Position numbers and translations under genes: made by a program
Notes under the pieces: generated by a model
Told to the model about the DNA's origin: nothing
Databases searched by the model: none
Seen by the model: only the letters and a program-made list of their open reading frames with translations
In this document: piece by piece, positions 38,610 to 45,861 of the stretch
How the letters are laid out: each line of letters begins with the position of its first letter
Numbering within the stretch: position 1 is the first letter of the stretch
DNA from: Henriciella sp. AS95
GTDB lineage: Bacteria; Pseudomonadota; Alphaproteobacteria; Caulobacterales; Hyphomonadaceae
Direction of reading: 5' to 3'
Assembly (NCBI RefSeq): GCF_038900055.1
Contig: NZ_JBBMQM010000001.1
Coordinates: 2,542,001 to 2,606,000, forward strand
Length of the DNA: 64,000 bases

Positions 38610-39638
38610 ATGCGCCCTTTTTCCATGAACCGCCGCTCGGCATTGTTGCTGACCGCCGCCGGACTTGGCAGCGCAGGTCTTGCCCCGGCAGCTTTCGCTG
38701 ACCGCGCAAAAAGCCCCTCTGGCTGGCACACCGGCACCTCGCTGCCCTTCCCCGTCCAGGAAATCTATCCGGCCCGGCATGCCGGCCGCATTCATCTGGC
38801 TGGCGGCTTTGTCGCCGAAAATGGCCGCATCACCGGACCGACATCCGCGCACCATGCCTACAACCCCAACACCGGCACCTGGCAGCTGAAGGCCCCGCTC
38901 CCGTCTGCGCGTCATCACCCGCAGCTCATCTCTTATCGAGGACACCTCTACTGCATTGGCGGCTACGAATCTGGCGAGGCGGGCGCTTGGCAGATGCGCG
39001 GCGGTGTCTGGCGCTACGATGAGGCGTCAAACGCCTGGGCCGTCGCGCCAGCCATGCCGGTCCCCAATGGCGAAAGCGTCACCGAAGTCGCCGACGGGCT
39101 GCTCTTCGTCATCGGCGGCCGGCTGCCAAAAGCTGACCGCAATCTCGACTGGAGCGACCAGACCGACATTGCCACCGCATGGGCCTTTGACGGCTCTAAA
39201 TGGTTCGACGTCGCCCCCATGCCGACGGCACGCAACAGCGCCGCCAGCGGCGTCATCGATGGATACGTCCATGTCGTTGGCGGGCGGACCGTCGGCGGCG
39301 GCAATGAATCAACGCATGAAATCTACGACCCGGCATCGGACCGTTGGGAGCGCCGTGCCCCCATGCCAAAGGCGCAGGCCGGACTGGCCGCCGCCGCACT
39401 GGGCAACAAGCTCTACGTGTTCGGCGGCGAGTATTTCGACAGCCAGGGCGGCGGCGTTTACCCGGATGCCTGGGTCTATGACGCCATCACGGATAAGTGG
39501 ACTGCGATCCCCGACATGCCGCGCCCGCGCCACGGTCTGGGTGCGGTCACGCTGGGCCGCGACATCTACGTCATCGGCGGCGCACAGCAAGCCAGCGGTA
39601 ATGACACCAGCGCAGCGGTCGAAATCTACACGCCTTGA
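38610..39638 (+). CDS. Kelch-repeat protein with export signal
   Basis: 342 residues. N-terminal twin-arginine-like signal (NRRSALLLTAAG) ending near FADRA. Six kelch blades are marked by IHLAGG, LYCIGG, LFVIGG, VHVVGG, LYVFGG and IYVIGG, each followed by a conserved Trp in the next strand, forming a periplasmic beta propeller. Such proteins bind or isomerise sugars (sialate mutarotase is one example), but no catalytic set can be identified here. GGAG precedes the first ATG; MNRRS five codons later is an alternative start. Confidence 0.87.
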   Translation: MRPFSMNRRSALLLTAAGLGSAGLAPAAFADRAKSPSGWHTGTSLPFPVQEIYPARHAGRIHLAGGFVAENGRITGPTSAHHAYNPNTGTWQLKAPLPSARHHPQLISYRGHLYCIGGYESGEAGAWQMRGGVWRYDEASNAWAVAPAMPVPNGESVTEVADGLLFVIGGRLPKADRNLDWSDQTDIATAWAFDGSKWFDVAPMPTARNSAASGVIDGYVHVVGGRTVGGGNESTHEIYDPASDRWERRAPMPKAQAGLAAAALGNKLYVFGGEYFDSQGGGVYPDAWVYDAITDKWTAIPDMPRPRHGLGAVTLGRDIYVIGGAQQASGNDTSAAVEIYTP

Positions 39639-39671
39639 CCGGTCGCTCCGATCACGCCAATAGCGCCCCTC

Positions 39672-40298
39672 ATGGCTGACGCGACCCCCGAAACCGAAAA
39701 TCTCGAACAGCACAAATGGTATGAGGATGTTCAGGCCCTGCTGCTTGGCACGCTGCTTCTCTCCTTTGGCGTGACGCTTTACAGCACGGCCATGCTGATC
39801 ACAGGCGGTCTCGCTGGCACCAGCCTGCTGGTGGAGTTCGCGACGCCGTTCACCTTCGGCACCGTCTTCTTCGTGCTCAACCTGCCTTTCTACATCCTGT
39901 CCTTGATGCGGATGGGCTGGGGCTTCACGATCCGCACATTCATCGCCATCGCCCTCATCTCGGCGATGACGCGGCTCATTCCGATGTGGATGGACTTCTC
40001 AGCGCTCGATCCGATCTTTGCATCGGTTGCGGGCGCCGCGATGATGGGTGTTGGCCTGGTCATGCTTTTGCGCCACCGCGCCGGCATTGGCGGCATCACG
40101 ATCCTGTCCCAATTCCTTCAGGACAAAGGCATCATCCGCGCGGGTATCTTCCAGCTGATCGTAGACCTCGCCATCCTGGTGGTCGCGTTGTTCATGCTGC
40201 CGCTGAAACTGGTCGCTCTGTCGATTGTCGGGGCGTTCGTGCTGAACCTCACCGTGGCGATCAATCACAAGCCGGGCCGTTATCGCGGCATGAGCTAA
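39672..40298 (+). CDS. YitT-family integral membrane protein
   Basis: 208 residues with about five or six hydrophobic helices and the family's GGLAGTSLLVEF motif after the first helix, then GIGGITILSQFLQDKG. The C-terminal cytosolic domain found in Bacillus members is absent. Function of the family is not established. It follows the kelch gene by 33 bases and may be co-transcribed. Confidence 0.85.
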   Translation: MADATPETENLEQHKWYEDVQALLLGTLLLSFGVTLYSTAMLITGGLAGTSLLVEFATPFTFGTVFFVLNLPFYILSLMRMGWGFTIRTFIAIALISAMTRLIPMWMDFSALDPIFASVAGAAMMGVGLVMLLRHRAGIGGITILSQFLQDKGIIRAGIFQLIVDLAILVVALFMLPLKLVALSIVGAFVLNLTVAINHKPGRYRGMS

Positions 40299-40308
40299 AC
40301 CATCACGC

Positions 40309-40329
40309 GCCCCTCTACCGGGCTTTTTT
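40309..40329 (+). terminator. Possible weak intrinsic terminator after yitT-like gene
   Basis: GCCC and GGGC with a seven-base loop, followed by TTTTTT. The stem is only four pairs, but the T-run and the position, just after the plus-strand gene and abutting the end of the facing gene, fit a terminator. Confidence 0.35.
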
Positions 40330-40840
40330 ATTCCTCGATCATCACGGGGCGCAGGTCGATCGACTCAATGTGCCACATCCGGTCTTCCATCGATGCGCCG
40401 GGGACATTGTTCACGCGGCTGAGCAGCACAGGCCCCTCCATGCGATAGGCGTCGCCATTCTGCAGCTCGCCCGACATGGTGACCTGAGCTTCATAATAGA
40501 CAGTGCCTGCCGCGCCTTCCTGGCGCCCCGGTTCGGCGTCGATCTCGATCGTCTTGTATTTCTCATAGGCCCGCTCGAATTCCTCGGGCGCCATGCCGCT
40601 GGCTTCGCCGTTTTGTCCCCAGACCTGACGCGCCGTTTCCCAGTCGCGTGCTTCGAGCGCGTCGGCCCATGTCTCCAGCGTGTCTTCTGGCTTGCCAGCA
40701 TCGACCTCATTGGTCTCGATGGTGTCTTCAGCAGGCGCCGCATCCGCCTCGTCCGGTACAATCGAGCGGTCGCCGGTTTCTTGCGCGCCGCAGGCTGCGA
40801 CGATCGCAACAAGCGCAGGAACAATGATACGGTGGGTCAT
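40328..40840 (-). CDS. Small lipoprotein of unknown function
   Basis: 170 residues with lipobox IVAAC (Cys17). An acidic linker (about residues 20-50) leads to a compact domain (EDTLETWADALEARDWETARQ... to the end) that resembles the cystatin/NTF2-like small folds used by bacterial lipoproteins, but I cannot assign it. Start is the ATG with GAGGAG seven bases upstream. It follows coaA on the same strand, 78 bases away. Confidence 0.75.
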   Translation of the reverse strand: MTHRIIVPALVAIVAACGAQETGDRSIVPDEADAAPAEDTIETNEVDAGKPEDTLETWADALEARDWETARQVWGQNGEASGMAPEEFERAYEKYKTIEIDAEPGRQEGAAGTVYYEAQVTMSGELQNGDAYRMEGPVLLSRVNNVPGASMEDRMWHIESIDLRPVMIEE

Positions 40841-40918
40841 CAAGAAACTCCTCTTTCGAATGAGGACAAACGGCCTGCAGGGAGCATGCGTTCCCGCCGC
40901 TGCGCAATTGCATCGGTC

Positions 40919-41641
40919 TCAGCGTGTGCGGTCTTCCACCACGCTGACCTCGTGTTTGGCGTTTTTCTTGAGGACGATGTCGGCATGCTCGCGCATCGGA
41001 AGAATGTGCTCTTCCAGATTCGGCAGGTTGATCTTCCGCCAGACGGACATGGCGAACGCTTCAGCCTGCGGCACCGTCATATTGCGGAACTGGGCATAGA
41101 AAGACGTCGGGTCGTGCTCGGCTGCATTCCAGAACCGCATGAAACGCGCCAGGAACCACGTCTCTATGTCGCGCCGCTCAGCATCGAGGTAGATCAGGAT
41201 ATCAGGTCGGTCACGCTCACCCATGGGGCCGCCCGGCGGCTCGAACCCAAGCCCTTCCAGGATCAGCAAATCCGGCCGTGACAGCGTGCGAGCCTTGGCC
41301 GGATTCACATCATACGTCTCGTGATCATAGGCCGGGATCCGCGCCTGACCGAGCCGAATAGACCGGATGGCGGCCGCCAGCGCCTCACGATCATAGGTCT
41401 CCGGGAAGCCCTTGCGCATCATGAGCTCGCGCTTTTCGAGAATGGCGTTCGGCAACAGGAAACCGTCCGTTCCGACAATCTCGGCGCCCGGCTCGGGCGC
41501 AAGCGTTTCGGCGATCGCCTTGGCCAAGGTCGATTTGCCAACAGCGACCGACCCGGTAAGGCCGACGATCAGGTAATCGCGCTCTTCCTGGAGGGCGCGA
41601 AGACGCGAAGCGACCTCATCGATCCCTTCCCTCTCAGCCAT
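40919..41641 (-). CDS. coaA: Type I pantothenate kinase, N-terminally short
   Basis: Phosphorylates pantothenate, the first step of CoA synthesis. P-loop GSVAVGKST (residues 30-38), then GTDGFLLPN, RKGFPETYD, PDLLILEGLG and the C-terminal MTVPQAEAFAMSVWRKIN... ILPMREHADIVL, matching bacterial CoaA throughout. At 240 residues it lacks about 75 N-terminal residues present in E. coli CoaA, so the kinase core begins almost at once. GGAGAGGG precedes the ATG. Confidence 0.88.
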   Translation of the reverse strand: MAEREGIDEVASRLRALQEERDYLIVGLTGSVAVGKSTLAKAIAETLAPEPGAEIVGTDGFLLPNAILEKRELMMRKGFPETYDREALAAAIRSIRLGQARIPAYDHETYDVNPAKARTLSRPDLLILEGLGFEPPGGPMGERDRPDILIYLDAERRDIETWFLARFMRFWNAAEHDPTSFYAQFRNMTVPQAEAFAMSVWRKINLPNLEEHILPMREHADIVLKKNAKHEVSVVEDRTR

Positions 41642-41666
41642 CGCCCTCTCCTATGTTGTGAAGAGT

Positions 41667-42155
41667 CTAGAACGGAATTTCGTCTTCGAAATCCTGATTT
41701 CCGAAATCCTGCGGCGGGCCATCCAGCTGACGCGGACCACCGCCGCCACCACCACCGCCGAAGCCACCACCCGAACGGCCACCGCCGCCGCCCTGACCGC
41801 CGCCAGCGCTGTCGAGCATGGTCAGCGTGCCATCAAAGCCTTGCAGCACGACTTCGGTTGAATAGCGGTCATTGCCATTCTGGTCCTGCCATTTGCGGGT
41901 CTGCAGCTTGCCCTCAACATAGACCTTGGAGCCCTTCTTCAGATAGTTCTGGGCAATCCGGACAAGGCCTTCGGAGAAGATGGCGACCTGGTGCCACTCG
42001 GTCTTCTCACGGCGCTCGCCTGTATTCTTGTCCTTCCAGGTCTCTGACGTTGCGATCCGCAAATTGCAGACCTGGCCGCCATTCTGGAACTGGCGGACCT
42101 CAGGATCCGCGCCGAGATTGCCAATCAGAATGACCTTGTTCACCGAACCTGCCAT
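41667..42155 (-). CDS. ssb: Single-stranded DNA-binding protein
   Basis: 162 residues: N-terminal OB fold ([27 protein letters not shown]), a glycine-rich linker and the acidic tip DFEDEIPF that recruits replication and repair partners. The ATG preceded by GGAG six bases upstream is preferred over one four codons earlier. A LexA-box-like site lies in the upstream divergent region, so SOS induction is likely. Confidence 0.96.
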   Translation of the reverse strand: MAGSVNKVILIGNLGADPEVRQFQNGGQVCNLRIATSETWKDKNTGERREKTEWHQVAIFSEGLVRIAQNYLKKGSKVYVEGKLQTRKWQDQNGNDRYSTEVVLQGFDGTLTMLDSAGGGQGGGGGRSGGGFGGGGGGGGPRQLDGPPQDFGNQDFEDEIPF

Positions 42156-42283
42156 GTCGCGCTCCATTCATTTCGTCTTCGAATCGTCTGTTTCACCCTG
42201 TAATACGAGATCCACCGCCTGTCGCCCTTCGGTCCCACAATTTCACAAGGCGCGCCATGAACTGACTTTCAATCACCCCGTTT

Positions 42284-42298
42284 GTTCTTGTTTTGTTT
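42284..42298. promoter_or_regulatory. LexA-box-like site (GTTC-N7-GTTT) upstream of ssb
   Basis: One mismatch to the alphaproteobacterial SOS consensus GTTC-N7-GTTC. It lies about 130 bp before the ssb start and 93 bp before the divergent TPR gene. uvrA, the usual SOS partner, carries a perfect copy further right. Confidence 0.55.
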
Positions 42299-42390
42299 CT
42301 TTAGCGAGACCATCCGGCAGTTGTCAACTCGGCCCCGGCAATTAAGCTCGCCAGCAGATTCTCAGGGACTTGCAGGGACGATTCACGCAC

Positions 42391-43995
42391 ATGATCGAAA
42401 TACCCACGACCGTAATGAACATTGCGGCGATCTCGATTCCATTTGTCAGCGATTGGCTAAAAGATGCCAGCGCTTTCGATATCGCTACGCTGATCGGTAC
42501 CGGTATCGCGATCATCCAGTTTGTTGTGTGGGTCGCCGGCGCTGAGGCGAGGCGACGTGAAAAGGCGGAAACCGTCGCGCGCGCCGAGCGCGCCGAAGCA
42601 GAACGCGACGCTCTGAAGCGCCAGGTGGATGCATTAATGGAGCAATCCACTGAGCAGACCGGCCTGGTTCGTGACATGCATGAGAAACTGGATCGTCAGT
42701 TCAAGGCCTATGTCGCTCGCGCAGAGGCCGGCTCCGCTTCAGGCAGCGGCCCTGCAGACAAGGAGGATATCGCAAAGGCCAAGGCCGCTGTCTTCGACAT
42801 AGCGAGCACCGGCGAAACGTTTGAACAGGCCATCGAGATTGCGCTTCAAGGAGATGAGTCCGGTTTCTACACGCTCATCCGAGAAGCCGAAAAGCGCAAC
42901 GACATCGATCTTTGGATACGTATTGCACACGTTGCCCGGCTCAATGCTCCGCGCATAGCCATGCGGGCACTCGAGGAAGCCAGGAAGATGGACCCCAGCG
43001 ATCCGGGAATCCGGTATGAGCTTGCAAGGGTCTACGGCAATATCGGACGCACTGAAGAGGCGAAGGCGCTGTTTACCGACCTTCTTGCTGCGTCAGAGAC
43101 CACCCGTGAACAGAGAGCACACGTGCTACTCGAGCTCGGCTATATTGCCGAACATCAACACAATATCGATGAAGCTAGAGATTTTGTTGAACGCGCCAGA
43201 AGCCTGTTTCACGAATTCAAAGATCCAATCTCGGAGCTCGATTGCGTAGCATTGCTGGCCGAATTCGCGCGCCTTCAGGGGCAGCCATCACTGGCAGAAA
43301 CACACTATAGGGCCGCCCGGGCTATCGTCAGCGGGCTTTCTGATCCCGAGCAAAAAATAGATGGCCGCGATATACTCGCCATTGTCTGCGAATCGCTCGG
43401 CAAGCAGACCGAAGCGGAAAGTCACCACCGCAATGCCCTGCAGCTGAGCAGGGAGATCGGGAACACACGGTCGGAAGCCGACCAGCTAGAGTCGTTCAGC
43501 CGGTTCCTTCTAAGCAATAAAAACTACCTTCAGGCGATCCGAAACGGCCGCGCAGCCCTTAAACTTCATACGGAAATTGGGAATAAGGTAGCCTTGCCTC
43601 GCCTTCACGAAGTTGTCGGGGCAGCCTACGCCGGAAGAGGTGAACCAGACCAGGCCCGCGAACACTATGCCCGGGCCTTGGCCCTCAGCGAAGACTTCGG
43701 TCAGCTAAGCCTATCGGCAGACGTTCTCAATGGCCTGGGCCTTCTGGACGAAAAGGCGGGTGACCTGGACAGCGCCGCAATGAATTTCGAGAAATCGTTG
43801 AGCCTCTGTCAGGACACCTCTGACCGCAAGGGCCAATCGCTCCTTCTGGAGAACCTTAGAAGGGTCTTCGACAAGCTCGGCCAAAAGGAGCGCGCTTGCG
43901 AATTCGGCCTACGCAAATTGAAGCTCGATCGCGAACTCGGCCTCGAAACATCCTCTCTGGAAACATGGCTACGCGAAAAGGGCTGCTTGAACTGA
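42391..43995 (+). CDS. Membrane-anchored TPR protein
   Basis: 534 residues. A single membrane helix (about residues 35-52, IGTGIAIIQFVVWVAG) is followed by a charged coiled coil (EARRREKAETVARAERAEAE, to about residue 105) and then an array of tetratricopeptide repeats to the end. No catalytic domain. Likely a scaffold at the inner membrane. The chosen ATG lacks a strong ribosome site; a TTG seven codons earlier is possible. Convergent with the monooxygenase gene, seven bases apart. Confidence 0.75.
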   Translation: MIEIPTTVMNIAAISIPFVSDWLKDASAFDIATLIGTGIAIIQFVVWVAGAEARRREKAETVARAERAEAERDALKRQVDALMEQSTEQTGLVRDMHEKLDRQFKAYVARAEAGSASGSGPADKEDIAKAKAAVFDIASTGETFEQAIEIALQGDESGFYTLIREAEKRNDIDLWIRIAHVARLNAPRIAMRALEEARKMDPSDPGIRYELARVYGNIGRTEEAKALFTDLLAASETTREQRAHVLLELGYIAEHQHNIDEARDFVERARSLFHEFKDPISELDCVALLAEFARLQGQPSLAETHYRAARAIVSGLSDPEQKIDGRDILAIVCESLGKQTEAESHHRNALQLSREIGNTRSEADQLESFSRFLLSNKNYLQAIRNGRAALKLHTEIGNKVALPRLHEVVGAAYAGRGEPDQAREHYARALALSEDFGQLSLSADVLNGLGLLDEKAGDLDSAAMNFEKSLSLCQDTSDRKGQSLLLENLRRVFDKLGQKERACEFGLRKLKLDRELGLETSSLETWLREKGCLN

Positions 43996-44002
43996 GCCTG
44001 CG

Positions 44003-45538
44003 TCAGGCGTCTGAAAGTTCAGACGGGGCGGTCTGGTCTTGCACCGGAGCGGACCGGAGGAGCTCAGGCAATGGCTCGCCCGCCTCGCGCAAGGCGAGCA
44101 CATCGTCATCAACCGGCTCGATCAGCAGCCGCCGATAGTCGACGAAATAGTTCTGCGGATTGTCCCACGGCTTCTCTTCGCCCTGGCGCGGGATCCATTT
44201 AGAGCCACGTTTCACATAACCGGCCGTCAGGTCGAGCAGCATCTTCTTGTGCCCATAGTCGTCCACGCCAACCGGCAGGAAAACCTGCTTTCCGACGCGG
44301 TCCATATGACTGATCAGGCGGCAGAGATACCGAACGCCCAGCTCAAGCTTCAATGTCCAGCTGGCGCCGGCATAACCGAAGACAACCGCCGCATTCGGCA
44401 GGCCTGCAAAAAGAATGGACCGATAGCTGATCAGGTCCGACGGCTCGATCGACGCACCATCGAGCCGCACGTCGGCCCCGCCGAAAGAGACAAGCTCAAG
44501 CCCCGTCGCGGTGACGATGATATCCGCCTCGATCTCCCGTCCGCTTTCCAGCTTGATACCGGTCTTCGTGAACCGCTCGACCGCATCGGTGACCATCTCG
44601 GCCTTGCCCTGGCGAATAGCCTCGAAGAAGTCGCCATCCTTCGACACGCAGATGCGCTCATCCCATGGGTTGTAGCGCGGCGTGAAATGGGTCTCATAGT
44701 CATAGTCGGGACCCAGTTCCTTGCGGGTCCATTTGTCGATCAGCTTCTTCACGCGGTCCGGTCGGCGGCGCGACATGCCATAGATGATCTGCTGCATGAC
44801 CAGCGCTTTCCAACGCGTCAGCTTGTGGCCCACCTTCTTCGGCAGGAAGCGAAGCCGCTTTGACATCGGATCCACACTGGGGCGCGTCACCACATAAGCT
44901 GGCGAGCGCTGCAACATGGTTGTATGGGCCGCCTTTTCGGCAAGCGTCGGGACCAGCGTGATCGCCGTCGCCCCCGAACCGATCACGACGACGCGCTTGC
45001 CCTCATAGTCGAGATCGTCTGGCCAGAATTGCGGATGCGCGATGGTTCCCTCAAACTCATCCTTGCCATCAAACTTCGGGTCGTTGCCGCGATCATATCG
45101 GTAATAGCCGCTGCAGAAGACGACCATCGTACCGGTCAGCGTCACCTCTTCTCCGGTTCCGACCTTCTCGGACTTCAGCGTCCACTTTGCCTCTTCGGTG
45201 GACCAGTCCGCAGACAGCAATTTGTGACCGAACCGGATCAGCGGAAGGATCTCGTTTTCGCGTGCCGCTTCCTCGATATAGTCGCGGATCTTGTCGCCGT
45301 CGGCGATGGCTTCCTTGCCGCCCCACGGTTTGAAGCGATAACCGAGCGTGTACATGTCGCTGTCGCAACGCACGCCCGGATACCGGAAGAGGTCCCACGT
45401 CCCGCCAACGCGCTCGCGCTGCTCAAGGATGGCGAAGCTCTTGCCTGGAAACTTGCGCTTGAGGGTGACCGCCGCGCCAACGCCCGACAGGCCCGCGCCG
45501 ACGATCAGTATATCGAAATGGTCTGGTGTATCGCTCAT
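44003..45538 (-). CDS. Baeyer-Villiger-type flavin monooxygenase
   Basis: 511 residues. FAD-binding GAGLSG (14-19) and GGTWD (45-49), the Baeyer-Villiger fingerprint F-x-G-x3-H-x3-W-P at residues 162-173 (FEGTIAHPQFWP), and the NADPH-binding GSGATA. Such enzymes insert oxygen next to a ketone to form an ester or lactone, with NADPH and O2. The start is the ATG after GAGG. A perfect 9-bp inverted repeat lies about 30-55 bp upstream and may be an operator. No pathway partner is adjacent. Confidence 0.9.
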   Translation of the reverse strand: MSDTPDHFDILIVGAGLSGVGAAVTLKRKFPGKSFAILEQRERVGGTWDLFRYPGVRCDSDMYTLGYRFKPWGGKEAIADGDKIRDYIEEAARENEILPLIRFGHKLLSADWSTEEAKWTLKSEKVGTGEEVTLTGTMVVFCSGYYRYDRGNDPKFDGKDEFEGTIAHPQFWPDDLDYEGKRVVVIGSGATAITLVPTLAEKAAHTTMLQRSPAYVVTRPSVDPMSKRLRFLPKKVGHKLTRWKALVMQQIIYGMSRRRPDRVKKLIDKWTRKELGPDYDYETHFTPRYNPWDERICVSKDGDFFEAIRQGKAEMVTDAVERFTKTGIKLESGREIEADIIVTATGLELVSFGGADVRLDGASIEPSDLISYRSILFAGLPNAAVVFGYAGASWTLKLELGVRYLCRLISHMDRVGKQVFLPVGVDDYGHKKMLLDLTAGYVKRGSKWIPRQGEEKPWDNPQNYFVDYRRLLIEPVDDDVLALREAGEPLPELLRSAPVQDQTAPSELSDA

Positions 45539-45565
45539 GCCGGTCCTCAAGCGCTCAAACCCCAC

Positions 45566-45593
45566 CTTTTCAGACCGTCCGGGCTCTGAAAAG
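45566..45593. promoter_or_regulatory. Perfect 9-bp inverted repeat upstream of the monooxygenase gene
   Basis: CTTTTCAGA and TCTGAAAAG flank a ten-base spacer. Located 28-55 bp before the monooxygenase start, where a repressor operator or leader hairpin could act. The binding factor is unknown. Confidence 0.45.
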
Positions 45594-45775
45594 CTAAGTC
45601 AACTGGAAGGTGTATGTGAGGCTGTACAATTCGCGGCTCAGGACGTTTTCGGTCCGCACAGCACGAATCTTGGCGGCGGCCACCTGCATTCACGGCCTTG
45701 ATGGCGCCTCCAATTGCGCCAAATTTAGAGGCTGACTGGACCATGCGCGCTACAATGCGGGTGCTCGCGCACTCT

Positions 45776-45790
45776 GTTCTTTTTTTGTTC
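45776..45790. promoter_or_regulatory. LexA (SOS) box upstream of uvrA
   Basis: GTTC-N7-GTTC with an all-T spacer, a perfect match to the alphaproteobacterial LexA consensus, ending 71 bp before the uvrA start codon. Confidence 0.85.
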
Positions 45791-45861
45791 TTGTCGCCGC
45801 GCTGGACTCCGGGCACACATATGATTGAACACCAAGAAGACCTCATCAAGGGCGATTGCTG

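Noticed and set aside
39986-41281. 431-codon plus-strand frame across yitT-like, lipoprotein and coaA genes
   Set aside because: It is in shadow of three well-supported genes and resembles no protein.
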